In this document: piece after piece, positions 17,304 through 26,691 of the stretch
How the letters are laid out: every line of letters begins with the position of its first letter
How positions within the stretch are numbered: the stretch's first letter is position 1
Source of the DNA: Bacillota bacterium
GTDB taxonomy: Bacteria > Bacillota > Negativicutes > Sporomusales > Sporomusaceae
DNA length: 64,000 nt
Assembly: GCA_017889705.1 (NCBI GenBank)
Contig: JAGGAB010000021.1
Location: 1 to 64,000, forward strand
Direction: 5' to 3'
Translations under genes and position numbers: made by a program
Notes under the pieces: generated by a model
The model's input: only the letters and a program-made list of their open reading frames with translations
Told to the model about the DNA's origin: nothing
Databases searched by the model: none

Positions 17304-17468
17304 ATGGCTTTATCTGGGGTAACATGCAAAGTCTCCAGCTGCAAGTACTGGAAATCCGGCGAACATTGTGATGCTTCCGCTATCGAAGTCAGCGTTGAAG
17401 GCGGGGGCACAAACGCCCGCCAGAGTGAACAAACCAACTGTCATACCTTTGCTCCCAAATCTTCCTAA
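17304..17468 (+). CDS. DUF1540 small cysteine protein
   Basis: A 54-aa protein with four cysteines in the DUF1540 arrangement: C8-x4-C13, C22 and C46 followed by HTF (VTCKVSSCKYW, EHCDASAIEV, TNCHTFAP). Function of the family is unknown; the spacing suggests a metal site. It is common in Firmicutes and often sporulation-linked in databases, but that cannot be judged here. GAGGTG precedes the ATG by 8 bp, and a strong terminator follows 12 bp after the stop. Confidence 0.85.
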   Translation: MALSGVTCKVSSCKYWKSGEHCDASAIEVSVEGGGTNARQSEQTNCHTFAPKSS

Positions 17469-17480
17469 TCCCAACCCTTT

Positions 17481-17520
17481 AGCAATAAGCCGTCCTACAG
17501 ACGGCTTATTGCTATTTTCT
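17481..17520 (+). terminator. DUF1540 gene terminator
   Basis: A perfect 14-bp stem AGCAATAAGCCGTC / GACGGCTTATTGCT with a 5-nt loop, followed by ATTTTCTTT. Confidence 0.9.
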
Positions 17521-17530
17521 TTACGGTATT

Positions 17531-17559
17531 TTGCCAGCACAATAGGCTTGTGCTACAAT
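17531..17559 (+). promoter_or_regulatory. Sigma-A promoter of the alkD-like gene
   Basis: TTGCCA, a 17-bp spacer and TACAAT, about 30 bp upstream of the start codon at 17590. Confidence 0.7.
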
Positions 17560-17589
17560 GAACTCAACAGCCTATAAAGGAGAAACAAC

Positions 17590-18273
17590 ATGAGCGAAAT
17601 GATTAGAGAGCGCCTGCTTGCGCTGGTTGATGAAAAATACCGGCAGTTTCACAGTAAACTAGTGCCTGGCACAGATAACATCCTGGGGGTCCGGTTGCCG
17701 CACCAGCGGGAACTTGCCAAAGAAATCGCCCGTGGCGACTGGCGTTCCTATCTGGCCACAGCGCAAGCCGATTATTATGAAGAAGATATGATCGCAGGGC
17801 TGGTCATTGGTTATGCCAAAGCTGATATTGAAGAAATTCTGCGTTACACCGCAACATTTGTTCCCAAAATCAAGAACTGGGGGATTTGCGACAGTTTCTG
17901 CAATAACTTAAAAATCGCAAAAAAACATCGGCAGCAAGTCTGGGAGTTTTTGCAACCTTATCTGCAGTCTCGCGAAGAGTTCGAATTACGTTTCGGTGTT
18001 GTCATGCTGCTGAATTTTTATATAGAAGATGAATATATTGACCAGGTGCTTGCACGCCTGGACGCCGCTAAACACGAAGGCTATTATGTAAAAATGGCGG
18101 TAGCTTGGGCTGTTTCTCTCTGCTTTATTAAGTATCCTGACAAAACCATGAACTATCTGCGGCATAACACGCTGGATGACTGGACTTACAACAAATCACT
18201 GCAAAAAATTATCGAGTCGCTGCGTGTGGATAAACCCACCAAACAATTGATTGCCGGCATGAAACGCAAATAG
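17590..18273 (+). CDS. DNA alkylation repair protein, AlkD-like
   Basis: A 227-aa HEAT-repeat DNA glycosylase-like protein. Features are a conserved GVRLPHQRELAKEI segment, the YEEDMIAGLVIGYAK helix, the active-site region KIKNWGICDSFCNNL with the family aspartate, and VKMAVAWAVSLCFIKYPDKT. AlkD enzymes excise N3- and N7-alkylated bases; many relatives are catalytically uncharacterised. AAAGGAG precedes the ATG. It is monocistronic between two plus-strand genes with its own promoter. Confidence 0.88.
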   Translation: MSEMIRERLLALVDEKYRQFHSKLVPGTDNILGVRLPHQRELAKEIARGDWRSYLATAQADYYEEDMIAGLVIGYAKADIEEILRYTATFVPKIKNWGICDSFCNNLKIAKKHRQQVWEFLQPYLQSREEFELRFGVVMLLNFYIEDEYIDQVLARLDAAKHEGYYVKMAVAWAVSLCFIKYPDKTMNYLRHNTLDDWTYNKSLQKIIESLRVDKPTKQLIAGMKRK

Positions 18274-18357
18274 CATTCCTAGTGGAAACGTAATTCAGGT
18301 AGTGTTTTAACACCGCCTAAGCTGCAGTCCAAATGTTAAATTTCTGTTGGTAATCGC

Positions 18358-18385
18358 TTGACTACCCAGTCAGTTCCGGTATAAT
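18358..18385 (+). promoter_or_regulatory. Sigma-A promoter of the secreted-protein gene
   Basis: TTGACT, a 16-bp spacer and a perfect TATAAT, 43 bp upstream of the start codon at 18428. Confidence 0.7.
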
Positions 18386-18427
18386 CAAATTATAGTAGAA
18401 ATACTAAATTTTGAGTTGGAGGTTATC

Positions 18428-18859
18428 ATGAAGAAAACATTGCAGATCGGATTGTTGCTGGTTTCCTTGTTATCATTTGTTGCGGTTCCGGTATCACAGG
18501 CTATCGACTTTGGCGATATCTTCAAAGTCGGCGGAATATCGTTTTTAATCGATAGATTCTCAACCCCCCTGAATAATTTTATTAATACACTGACCTTCAA
18601 ACATGGTGCTGGCAATGATTATGCCACCAAGGTTGTGCCAATTCTTTCGTTTGGCTCAAAAGGCTACATAGGAGCTGCGCAGGTAACAGGTTCACAGGAG
18701 TTAGTAGACAGAACCAAAGCAGTCGTTCAAATCGAGGGAAACTTCAGCGGCAATTCTTTTAGGGTAAAAGCACTAGTCCCTATCGACAGTACCAATCCTA
18801 CTAATTTTTCCCGAGTGCAGGGTGTCGGCGTATCAGCCATTATTGACATCAAAATCTAA
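18428..18859 (+). CDS. Secreted protein of unknown function
   Basis: A 143-aa protein with a clear signal peptide (MKKTLQIGLLLVSLLSFVAV, cleavage likely after VSQA). The mature part is beta-rich, with FGSKGYIGAAQVTG and a C-terminal VGVSAIIDIKI strand. I do not recognise the family; it may be periplasmic. The ATG at 18428 follows TTGGAGG. It is flanked by its own promoter and a terminator shared with the convergent permease gene. Confidence 0.75.
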   Translation: MKKTLQIGLLLVSLLSFVAVPVSQAIDFGDIFKVGGISFLIDRFSTPLNNFINTLTFKHGAGNDYATKVVPILSFGSKGYIGAAQVTGSQELVDRTKAVVQIEGNFSGNSFRVKALVPIDSTNPTNFSRVQGVGVSAIIDIKI

Positions 18860-18871
18860 ATGTAATATCAC

Positions 18872-18911
18872 AAAGGAGTTGTGCTGAACGATTGTTCAAC
18901 ACAACTCCTTT
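18872..18911. terminator. Bidirectional terminator
   Basis: Arms AAAGGAGTTGTG / CACAACTCCTTT extended by a TGAAC/GTTCA inner stem, with T runs on both sides. It ends the secreted-protein gene and the convergent set 2 permease gene. Confidence 0.88.
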
Positions 18912-18917
18912 TATTTA

Positions 18918-20141
18918 CTACTCATAGCGAAGCGCATCAATCGGGTTTAAGAGAGCTGCTTTGCGGGCAGGATACAGACCGAAAAACAAGCCGATGCCCA
19001 CCGAAAAGCTAAAGGATAACAAAATCGGAGTTGCCGTAATTACCGTATTCCAGCCGGCAACTGAAGATATGGCATGGGAAGAACCAATCCCGAGCACAAC
19101 ACCAATAATGCCGCCAATAACACCGATAACGACAGCTTCAATCAGAAACTGCATAAGAATATTGCTGTATCTGGCTCCCAGCGCTTTGCGAATGCCGATT
19201 TCCCGTGTCCGTTCGGTAACAGATACCAGCATAATGTTCATAATGCCGATGCCGCCCACCAACAGCGAGATGGCTGCTATACTGCCAAGCAGCATAGTGA
19301 TAGTTCCCGTGGTTTCCTGGGCTGTCGCCATAACACTGGCAAGATTACGCACAGTAAAATCATCGCCTTTGTCTGCCGTGATGCCATGCCGGGCTCGCAG
19401 CAGAGTAGTGATCCCCTCCTGCACCTGATCAACAGTATCGCTGCTAGCTGCCTGCACACTGATTGTCTGGACATAGGTAATGCCCATCATACGCTCCTGA
19501 GCTGTAGTCAGCGGAATAATAACAGTATCATCCTGGTCCTGTCCTCCGGCTGATTGGCCTTTGCTCTCAAGCACCCCGATGATGATAAAGGGAGCGTTGT
19601 TAATGCGGATGCTTTGTCCAATCGGATTCATATTGGCAAACAGGTTACTGGCAACTGTTGCGCCGATAACCGCAACCCGGTTACGGGTTTCCAGGTCTTC
19701 ATCGGTAATAAAGCTACCAGCCTGCACACTAAGGTTCCGAACTTCCAAAAATTCCGGCGTCGTTCCCTGCACTCCGGTTGTCCAGTTCATATTGCCGGCA
19801 ACCATTTGATATTGCTTGCTAACACTGGGAGCTACCGCGCCAATACCATCGACGTCGCGGGCAATAGCTTCAGCATCCTTTAATGTCAGCGTAATATTGG
19901 TGCCGGCTGCCTGCCGTACCCCGGAAGTAGAAGCTGCACCTGGTGTAACAATAATCAGATTACTGCCCAGACTGGCAATGGAACTTGATACCTTGTCCCT
20001 TACCCCCATACCAATCGAAACCATGGCAATAACAGCCCCTACGCCAATAATAATCCCCAACATAGTCAGGATCGAGCGCAGCTTATTAGAAATTAATGCG
20101 TCTAAGGCAATTTTAATACTTTCCCAAAACACATTATTCAT
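18918..20141 (-). CDS. MacB-type ABC transporter permease (set 2)
   Basis: A permease of about 407 aa, closely related to the one at 13424-14638: [21 protein letters not shown], a MacB core domain, three C-terminal TM helices, [13 protein letters not shown], and a final NPIDALRYE. The ATG at 20141 overlaps the end of the ATPase gene (ATGAATAA), so the two are translationally coupled. With the ATPase, adaptor and TolC genes upstream it makes a complete MacAB-TolC-like efflux operon. Substrate cannot be read from sequence. Confidence 0.93.
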   Translation of the reverse strand: MNNVFWESIKIALDALISNKLRSILTMLGIIIGVGAVIAMVSIGMGVRDKVSSSIASLGSNLIIVTPGAASTSGVRQAAGTNITLTLKDAEAIARDVDGIGAVAPSVSKQYQMVAGNMNWTTGVQGTTPEFLEVRNLSVQAGSFITDEDLETRNRVAVIGATVASNLFANMNPIGQSIRINNAPFIIIGVLESKGQSAGGQDQDDTVIIPLTTAQERMMGITYVQTISVQAASSDTVDQVQEGITTLLRARHGITADKGDDFTVRNLASVMATAQETTGTITMLLGSIAAISLLVGGIGIMNIMLVSVTERTREIGIRKALGARYSNILMQFLIEAVVIGVIGGIIGVVLGIGSSHAISSVAGWNTVITATPILLSFSFSVGIGLFFGLYPARKAALLNPIDALRYE

Positions 20142-20817
20142 CCCTTCCTGTGTCCCGGACAATAAGGCCGTCCCGGACGTGAATCACGCGTTTAGCATGA
20201 GCGGCAATATCCGGTTCATGCGTTACCAGAATAATAGTACGCCCGTAAGAATTGAGTGTTTTAAAAATCTCCATAACCTCATCGCCTGATTTGGTATCAA
20301 GCGCGCCGGTTGGTTCATCAGCCATGATAATGCTGGGCTCGTTAACCAATGCCCTGGCAATGGCCACCCTCTGCCGCTGACCGCCTGACAATTCGTTAGG
20401 CAAATGCTCCATGCGCGGCTCCAACCCGACTGAGGCTAAAGCTGCAGCTGAACGCTGCCGCCGTTCCTTAGCCTCAACTCCGGCATAAACCAAGGGTAAT
20501 GCTACATTCTCAATAGCTGTAATGCGTGGCAGAAGATTAAAGTTCTGGAATACAAACCCTATCTTTTTATTTCTGGTCAGTGCCAGCTCATCATCTGTTA
20601 AAGAAGAAACCTCCTGACCATCTAACAAATACGAACCACTTGTCGGGCGATCCAAACAACCCAATATATTCATCAAGGTCGATTTTCCGGAACCTGACGG
20701 CCCCATGATGGCGGTAAACTCGCCTTCACGGATATCAAGCGTAACTCCTGCCAAAGCAGCAACAACATTATCGCCCATTTGATAGGTTTTGATTATATTA
20801 TCTAATGCGATTGTCAT
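20134..20817 (-). CDS. MacB/LolD-type ABC ATPase
   Basis: A 227-aa ATPase. Walker A is GPSGSGKST, the Q-loop [11 protein letters not shown], the signature [15 protein letters not shown], Walker [13 protein letters not shown] and the H-loop VTHE. It powers the tripartite exporter by mechanotransmission (family knowledge). It is the only ATPase in the two efflux sets. Confidence 0.95.
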   Translation of the reverse strand: MTIALDNIIKTYQMGDNVVAALAGVTLDIREGEFTAIMGPSGSGKSTLMNILGCLDRPTSGSYLLDGQEVSSLTDDELALTRNKKIGFVFQNFNLLPRITAIENVALPLVYAGVEAKERRQRSAAALASVGLEPRMEHLPNELSGGQRQRVAIARALVNEPSIIMADEPTGALDTKSGDEVMEIFKTLNSYGRTIILVTHEPDIAAHAKRVIHVRDGLIVRDTGRDE

Positions 20818-20846
20818 AGTATGACCCCCTTATTCACTGGGCTTAC

Positions 20847-21953
20847 CTAAAAGATCGGACGTCCTGCGCCTTGACGAGGAGTTCCCTGCGAGCTGCCGGT
20901 TTGGCCTTGTGACGCTGCTTTGACCTGCGACAAAATAACCTTGTCACCCTCATTCAGTCCACTGAGTATTTCTACCCGGTCGTCACCACCATTGCCGGTA
21001 GTTACCGGCACATTTTGGGTTTGGCCGTTCGGACCGGGCACAACTACATACTTGCCGGTTTTATCGGAACGAATTGCCGAAAGTGGCAGAGTCAGCACAC
21101 CTTTCTTTTCGCTGACAAAAACCGATACTCTGGCAACCATGCCGGGATTTAACAGGTTTTCAGCATTGGCGACATCAATGGTTACCGGGTAATAGGTAAC
21201 ATTCTGAGAAACGGTAGCCTTGCGGGATATGGTTGTCACCACGCCGCTAAACTCCTTGCCCGGGTAAGCATCAACGGTAAACGTAACTTTTTGCCCCAGT
21301 GCAATTTTGCCGATGTCAGTCTGATCCACATTGGCTTCAATCTGCATTCTGGACATATCAGCCACCGTCATAATGACTGTCGGGTTATTAACCCCCTGTG
21401 CCACCAGTTCACCGGCCGATAACGGCTTGCCGATAACGCTGCCTGACATTGGCGCAACAATAACAGTATCATCAAGTTTTGACATGACTTCATCATAATT
21501 AGCTTTCGCAATATTATAGTCCATACTGGCATTATCCAGTGTTTCTTTGGATGAACCGCCAATAGTAGATAATCTGGATGTCCGCTGATACTTGATTGCA
21601 GCATTATCCAGTTTCTCTTTGGCCTGAGTGACCTGAGCCTGCAGTGCCGTATCTTCCAGAATAACCAGCACCTGCCCGGCGGTAACCTGCTCATTCTCTT
21701 TAACTTTAATTTCTTTGATATGAGCTGTCATTTTCGAGCTGATATCTACCGAATTTACCGCCTTAATGGTGCCTGTAGCCGACACCACGGTAGTAAGATC
21801 GCGCCGCTCTACTTGGGTAGTCTGCTGAGGCACGGTAACGGCTTTACTTTTATTTTGATAGTAATAAGCACCGCCGCCGGCAGCCACTGCTGCAAGAACG
21901 GCTAATACCAGCAGCTTTTTATGGTTCAGGATTTTTTGCCAGATTAATTTCAT
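20847..21953 (-). CDS. MacA-like periplasmic adaptor (set 2)
   Basis: A 368-aa membrane-fusion protein: N-terminal membrane anchor (residues 11-28, followed by GGGAYYY), lipoyl domain with GTIKAVNSVDISSKM, helical hairpin, return strand with VIVAPMSGSVIGKPL, and a beta-barrel. The C-terminus is Gln/Gly-rich. It resembles the set 1 adaptor but lacks the long Ser run. It lies 29 bp upstream of the ATPase gene in an apparent four-gene operon. Confidence 0.93.
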   Translation of the reverse strand: MKLIWQKILNHKKLLVLAVLAAVAAGGGAYYYQNKSKAVTVPQQTTQVERRDLTTVVSATGTIKAVNSVDISSKMTAHIKEIKVKENEQVTAGQVLVILEDTALQAQVTQAKEKLDNAAIKYQRTSRLSTIGGSSKETLDNASMDYNIAKANYDEVMSKLDDTVIVAPMSGSVIGKPLSAGELVAQGVNNPTVIMTVADMSRMQIEANVDQTDIGKIALGQKVTFTVDAYPGKEFSGVVTTISRKATVSQNVTYYPVTIDVANAENLLNPGMVARVSVFVSEKKGVLTLPLSAIRSDKTGKYVVVPGPNGQTQNVPVTTGNGGDDRVEILSGLNEGDKVILSQVKAASQGQTGSSQGTPRQGAGRPIF

Positions 21954-21967
21954 AACATTTTCTCTCC

Positions 21968-23242
21968 TTACAGACCAGCGGCTTTTATGCCCATAGCTTT
22001 ATCCAAATTGGCTTTGTTGACATTATAATCATAAAGCGCCTGAACATGGTTTGTTTTGGCTTGCGTAAAGGCTAACTGTGCGTCGAAAACATCCAGGTTG
22101 GTGCTGACACCGGCCTTATATGTCTCCCTGGCAATATACAAATCTTCTTGGGCTTTATTGACAGTTACCTCAGTGGTACTTAAGCGTTTTTCGGCTTCTT
22201 TCATATTAAGATAGCTTTGACGTACTTCCTGTTCAATCGTATCCATGGTTTGTTCAGCCTGTAGTTTTGCTTTGGCTGCGGTTGTCTCGGCCTGGTTGAC
22301 TTTGGATTTAGCTACCCCGCCGTCAAAAACATTCCAACTAGCCTTAGCACTGACTCCCCAGCCGTTGTCATCGGTTGGCAGCAAATCCCTGCCGTCAGTC
22401 GAAGCAGACAATGTCACTGTTGGCTTCTTGGCGCTTGCGGCAATATCAATTCCCTTTTGCGCGCTGTCAATGGCTATTTGCGCCTGAATAGCCTCCGGGC
22501 GGTTTTTCTTGGCGGTAGCAATGGCGTCTGCAATAGTTCTGGTATCAGCAAGGTAGGCCAACTCGCCTTTTAGCTGGATTTCCGTACTGGCATCCATATT
22601 CATAGTAGTAAGCAGATTAGATACTGCCAACTCGTATTGATTCTGCGCCTTAATCAAATTCTGATCAGCATTGGCTACTTCAACCTCTGCCCGCAAAACT
22701 TCTGCCTTAGCTGATACACCTTCCTGGTATTTTGCCTGTACTATATCCAGATGGGCCTTGAGATTATTGACAGTTTCTTCGTTGACAGCCCGCATGTTCC
22801 GGGCTTCCAGCACGCTGTAATAGTCAGTGGTCGCAGTAAGCACCAACTGCTGCTTGGATTTTTCTACATTAAGATCGGCGGTTTTTACTCCAAGTTCGGC
22901 CTGATCTATCTGTGCCTCGGTCCGTCCCCCGTTATATAGCGACCAGCTCATTCCCAGACTATTGCTCTTGCTCGTGCTATGGGAACTATCTTTGAAGTTT
23001 CCTGAATAACTGTAGCCGCTGCCTAGTGTTACGGTAGGCAGCCTGCCTGCTTTGTTTTCTCCGACTCTAAACTCAGAAGCTTTTTTATCTTCATCGGCAA
23101 TCTGAATGGACGGATTATGCTTTAGCGCAAAATCAATACTGTCTTGCAATGATAACTCAATAGGTGCAGCAAAAGCAAAGGTCTGCTGCAAAAAGATCAA
23201 CCCGGCAGTAACCACTGCAGCCTTATGTGTTAAGTTTAACAT
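21968..23242 (-). CDS. TolC-family outer-membrane channel (set 2)
   Basis: A channel protein of about 424 aa with a signal peptide ending near QQTFAFAA and two OEP repeats (LSLQDSIDFALKHNPSIQIA and TIADAIATAKKNRPEAIQAQ), each followed by long helices with VEVANADQNLIKAQ and YLNMKEAEKRL. I use the ATG at 23242, preceded by GGGGGGC. It is the first gene of the four-gene efflux operon that follows the two-component system. Confidence 0.94.
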   Translation of the reverse strand: MLNLTHKAAVVTAGLIFLQQTFAFAAPIELSLQDSIDFALKHNPSIQIADEDKKASEFRVGENKAGRLPTVTLGSGYSYSGNFKDSSHSTSKSNSLGMSWSLYNGGRTEAQIDQAELGVKTADLNVEKSKQQLVLTATTDYYSVLEARNMRAVNEETVNNLKAHLDIVQAKYQEGVSAKAEVLRAEVEVANADQNLIKAQNQYELAVSNLLTTMNMDASTEIQLKGELAYLADTRTIADAIATAKKNRPEAIQAQIAIDSAQKGIDIAASAKKPTVTLSASTDGRDLLPTDDNGWGVSAKASWNVFDGGVAKSKVNQAETTAAKAKLQAEQTMDTIEQEVRQSYLNMKEAEKRLSTTEVTVNKAQEDLYIARETYKAGVSTNLDVFDAQLAFTQAKTNHVQALYDYNVNKANLDKAMGIKAAGL

Positions 23243-23446
23243 ATATGAGCAGCCCCCCACGCATTTTTTTCAAATTGTAACCATGCATTTATTCTAGTCT
23301 CGTTCTTTTTGAATTTCTTTATATTTTATTTAGTTTTCAACCTCGCTACCTGCCACCGAACGTTAACCAGGATTTTCCAATGCATGTTTGCGGTTTTACG
23401 TTACCATTATACGATTAACCGCACTATTAGAAAAGTATTAAATATA

Positions 23447-23475
23447 GGGAAAAGAGCACTTAGCAAGTGCTCTTT
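23447..23475 (-). terminator. Terminator of the two-component operon
   Basis: Perfect stem AAAGAGCACTT / AAGTGCTCTTT with a 3-nt loop. On the minus strand it runs into TTTCCC. It lies 14 bp past the kinase stop codon. Confidence 0.8.
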
Positions 23476-23488
23476 CTGCTGCTGGTAT

Positions 23489-24754
23489 TTATTTTTTTGC
23501 TGGGAAAACAATGCTGAACTTACTCCCAACACCGAGTTTACTGTCTACGCTGATTTTTCCGCCATGCTGTTCTACAATCCATTTGGCAATAGAAAGCCCC
23601 AAACCGGTGCCGCCTTTTTCCCTGGATCTGGCTTTATCACCCCGGTAAAATCGGTCGAAAACCCGTGGCAAATCCTCAGACGGTATCCCTTGCCCGGAAT
23701 CTTGCACAGCAATCATTACGTTATTTCCCTGCTTAGTTGCCGTTAACTGAATTTCTCCCGGTGCAGGGGTGTATTTCATTGCATTATCTAGTAAGATAAC
23801 CAGCAACTGGTGAAGTCGTTCTTTATCGGCCATCATGTCAAGCTTTTCACTGAAGTTGACTTTAAGATCAAATCCTTCCATTTCGGCCAGTGGTATAAAC
23901 TGTTCGGCAATAATCTCCACAATTTCATTTACACTGGTGGGCTCCAGCTTTACTTCTAGTTGATTGGCATCAGACCTGGCCAGCGTCAACAACTCGACAA
24001 CCAGTTTGGTCATACGTCTGACTTCTCTAATAATATTGGTAACCCGAATGCTTTCCTCTTCCACCGTATGGCTAGGATGCCGTAAGATAAGCTCGGCATT
24101 GCTTTTCAGCACGGCCAGTGGTGTCCTTAGTTCATGGGAAGCATCAGCCACAAATTGCTGTTGCTTTTCCCAGGATGCCTGAATCGGAATCATGGATCGT
24201 CTTGCCAGATAATAGCCGGCAAGCACAATAATGAGCATGCCGGTTACCAGTCCGCTTACTATAATTATGAGCAAATCCCGCAAGGAAGCCACTTCTGAAT
24301 CGACAATACTAACAGCAATAACCCGTTTAACCGCAATCGGCCCCTGCTGGGTGTGTAGTATATTATCCTGATACATAAAGGGAATATCCAGGATTCTATA
24401 GGAATGATTCTCAAAGTTTTTCGTCTGTATATAGTCTGGCGGAAGCTGAGACACCAGTTCACCTAAGCCTTCCACATATAACTCGTCACGCGGAAATAAA
24501 TTGATAACACGTTCCTGATCGTCCTTTAGCAAAATAAATATGCGTGGATCGAACAGCGCGCGATTACGGCTCGCCGGAACAAACCGGCCATTAGCAATGG
24601 CAAAATTATTTGCCATATGAAACATGGCTTCGTCTACCTTGTCAAAAAGCCGGAATGATACATAACCATAAATAACGGTTCCGAAAAACACAAAAATTAA
24701 CATAAACACAATAGAATTCATGGCTGTTATCCGGCGCAGCGTGCGGTTAAACAT
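23489..24754 (-). CDS. Sensor histidine kinase
   Basis: A 421-aa membrane kinase. TM1 is at about residues 13-35, a periplasmic sensor domain of about 120 residues follows, and TM2 is at about 158-180. The H-box is FVADASHELRTPL, the N-box DNAMKYTP, G1 DSGQGIP and G2 GGTGLGLSIAK. No clear HAMP domain is seen between TM2 and the H-box. It overlaps closely with the response regulator gene (2 bp gap). Its operon lies just upstream of efflux set 2, which it may control; the signal is unknown. Confidence 0.94.
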   Translation of the reverse strand: MFNRTLRRITAMNSIVFMLIFVFFGTVIYGYVSFRLFDKVDEAMFHMANNFAIANGRFVPASRNRALFDPRIFILLKDDQERVINLFPRDELYVEGLGELVSQLPPDYIQTKNFENHSYRILDIPFMYQDNILHTQQGPIAVKRVIAVSIVDSEVASLRDLLIIIVSGLVTGMLIIVLAGYYLARRSMIPIQASWEKQQQFVADASHELRTPLAVLKSNAELILRHPSHTVEEESIRVTNIIREVRRMTKLVVELLTLARSDANQLEVKLEPTSVNEIVEIIAEQFIPLAEMEGFDLKVNFSEKLDMMADKERLHQLLVILLDNAMKYTPAPGEIQLTATKQGNNVMIAVQDSGQGIPSEDLPRVFDRFYRGDKARSREKGGTGLGLSIAKWIVEQHGGKISVDSKLGVGSKFSIVFPAKK

Positions 24755-24756
24755 TG

Positions 24757-25431
24757 CTAGTTCTCCTTACACATGAAACCGGCCCCACGTACTGTACGCA
24801 GCAGATTGTCATGTCCGGACTGAGCCAGCTTTTTGCGCAAATAATGAACATAGAGATCAACTACACTAATTGTAGTTTCTGACTCAAAACCCCAAACACG
24901 GTCAAAAATCTGCTCTCTGGTTAGAATTTGTTCTTTATTCAATACCAAAAACTCCAATAAATCATATTCTTTCGTGGTCAGCGCCAGCGCCTGACTGCCC
25001 ACAAAGCCGTCCCGTACTTTGCTGTCGATTGTGACACCGCCATAAGTAATTTTGCCGTCATTAGCCATGGCTCCCCCGCGGCGGAGGAGCGCCTTTATCC
25101 GTGCTAATAATTCCTGGATGGCAAAAGGCTTAACCAGATAATCATCAGCCCCAGTCTCCAGACCATTCACTCTGTCTGTTATACTGTCACGTGCTGTCAG
25201 CAATAAGATCGGTACTGAATGACCAGCCTGCCGGACTTTCTCAACAATCTCAAGTCCAGTGATTTCCGGCAGCATAATATCCAGTACCAGCAAATCATAG
25301 ATACCCTGTTCAGCCAAATACAAACCCTCATCACCGGTAGCTGCTTCATCAATTATATAATTTTCCTCAGTTAAGAGAGAAACGATGGCTTCCCGTAACG
25401 GATCATCATCTTCAACAACCAAAATTTTCAT
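24757..25431 (-). CDS. OmpR-family response regulator
   Basis: A 224-aa regulator. The receiver domain (1-115) has the acidic pocket VVEDDD, phospho-acceptor D51 in LVLDIMLPE, T in LLLTARD and K in DYLVKPF. The winged-helix DNA-binding domain (about 130-222) has LTTKEYDLLEFLVLNKEQILTRE (split) and VVDLYVHYLRKKL. It is encoded ahead of the kinase. Position suggests control of the neighbouring TolC-MacA-ABC operon or of itself. Confidence 0.95.
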   Translation of the reverse strand: MKILVVEDDDPLREAIVSLLTEENYIIDEAATGDEGLYLAEQGIYDLLVLDIMLPEITGLEIVEKVRQAGHSVPILLLTARDSITDRVNGLETGADDYLVKPFAIQELLARIKALLRRGGAMANDGKITYGGVTIDSKVRDGFVGSQALALTTKEYDLLEFLVLNKEQILTREQIFDRVWGFESETTISVVDLYVHYLRKKLAQSGHDNLLRTVRGAGFMCKEN

Positions 25432-25483
25432 GAAACCACCCCAACACTTTTTACATTTTATTCCCTACCCAAAGAGTATGGTA

Positions 25484-25738
25484 TTATTTCTTCCCTGTCA
25501 AGTCAGTCTGGCTACTCCCCTCACTGCTCTCAGAATTTGCCGTTTGGTAGACAAGCACAGGGTCGGTTTTCTCCGGGTAGCTGTGTTTAACCGCCGGTGC
25601 CTCTTTGATGCTAAAACTTTCGACAGCAGTTGCAGGTTCTGTCGCATACACCATGGCAGCAACCGGTGAAACCATAATCAAACAAGTAGTAATCAGACTA
25701 AACACCGTATTTGCTAAACCACGAATCAACTTTTTCAT
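25484..25738 (-). CDS. Small exported protein of unknown function
   Basis: An 84-aa protein with an N-terminal signal or anchor (LANTVFSLITTCLIMVSPVAAM, in part) and a polar Ser/Glu/Thr-rich remainder. No family recognised. It lies 52 bp upstream of the response regulator in the same direction, so it may be co-transcribed and act as an accessory to the two-component system. This is position-based inference only. Confidence 0.55.
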   Translation of the reverse strand: MKKLIRGLANTVFSLITTCLIMVSPVAAMVYATEPATAVESFSIKEAPAVKHSYPEKTDPVLVYQTANSESSEGSSQTDLTGKK

Positions 25739-25807
25739 GTCCTCACCCCCATGCAGTTTTCTTTGTGTGTATAGTATACTGCCTGTTTTTTTGTATTTCT
25801 TTAGAAT

Positions 25808-25840
25808 GAAAAAAGTGCACCTGGTAAATAAGGTGCACTT
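25808..25840 (-). terminator. Terminator of the DUF190/HAD operon
   Basis: Perfect 10-bp stem AAGTGCACCT / AGGTGCACTT followed on the minus strand by a T run, 14 bp past the HAD gene stop. Confidence 0.88.
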
Positions 25841-25853
25841 GCTTTATTTTACA

Positions 25854-26327
25854 TTAATGCCTAAGTGTAGCGATAAGCCGTTTGGGATTAAGGAGTAGAC
25901 GAATAGCATCTTCCGGGCTTTTTACAACAATCGTAGAAGCGGCTAAAAGACCGCTGCTGACCCCCTCCGGACCAAGTACCGCAATTTTTAACGCGCCAAT
26001 AAAGAACATGGGCTGATCATTTACGCCGTTACCAACAACTACTGTAGTTTCTGCTCCCCACTCCTGCACATAACGCGCCTTTTCCTTGCCGTCTGTATCA
26101 CTACCGATAACAATGACCTCTATGTTTTTGACATCCTTCAGTTGCTCACGGACAAGACCAAAGGTATCTGCCGTAATAACAGCTACGTGGACCTTCTCCG
26201 CCAACTGCTGCAATAACGCCTTAACGGCCTCGCTGGTAATACCATCCTCCGCTAATGTCCCGTTATAGTCAAATACAACATGTGCAAATTGTAAACGCCT
26301 GTTATCTGGCATAGTAATGTCAATCAT
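25854..26327 (-). CDS. HAD-family phosphatase, soluble P-type ATPase-like
   Basis: A 157-aa cytoplasmic HAD protein. Motif I is VVFDYNGTLAEDG, motif II lies in VAVITADTFG, and motif III/IV in VVGNGVNDQPMF. The DYNGT version and the GVNDQPM loop match the family called soluble P-type ATPase-like (COG4087), whose substrates are unknown. I start at the ATG at 26327, 6 bp behind GGGGGA; an upstream ATG would overlap the preceding gene. It is co-transcribed with the DUF190 gene. Confidence 0.85.
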   Translation of the reverse strand: MIDITMPDNRRLQFAHVVFDYNGTLAEDGITSEAVKALLQQLAEKVHVAVITADTFGLVREQLKDVKNIEVIVIGSDTDGKEKARYVQEWGAETTVVVGNGVNDQPMFFIGALKIAVLGPEGVSSGLLAASTIVVKSPEDAIRLLLNPKRLIATLRH

Positions 26328-26343
26328 AGTATGTCCCCCAATC

Positions 26344-26691
26344 CTATCTGTTCGACTTTTTGTTGCCATATTTTATTACTTCGATATCGTCAAGCGTAAC
26401 CAAACCTTCCTGCAACATAGTATCAAGGTAAGGCAGCAGCTTATTAATATACTCCTCACTGTCGACGATTTCCACCAATATTGGTAAATCACTTGACAAA
26501 TCAACAATACTGGCGGTGTGAATACGGCTGTTTGCCCCATACCCCATCAAACCGCGCGACACCGTGGCACCTGCCAAATCCAATTGTTTAGCTTTTTCAA
26601 CAATAGCCTGATAGAGAGATTTTCCCGCATACCGGTCATGTTCACCGATATAAATTCTCAGCCGCTTTGCCGTACCCGTGATTTTGGGCAT
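26344..26691 (-). CDS. DUF190 family protein
   Basis: A 115-aa protein with the DUF190 pattern: RLRIYIGEHDRYAGKSLYQ at the start, VSRGLMGYG in the middle and LPILVEIVDSEE near the C-terminal third. The fold is PII-like by family knowledge. Relatives are often encoded beside fluoride channels (CrcB), but none is seen here. GGAGAGG precedes the ATG. First gene of a two-gene operon with the HAD phosphatase. Confidence 0.85.
   Translation of the reverse strand: MPKITGTAKRLRIYIGEHDRYAGKSLYQAIVEKAKQLDLAGATVSRGLMGYGANSRIHTASIVDLSSDLPILVEIVDSEEYINKLLPYLDTMLQEGLVTLDDIEVIKYGNKKSNR

Noticed and set aside
17310-17540. Minus-strand frame of 76 codons
   Set aside because: It is the antisense of the DUF1540 gene and its terminator; the plus strand has a ribosome site and a conserved cysteine pattern.
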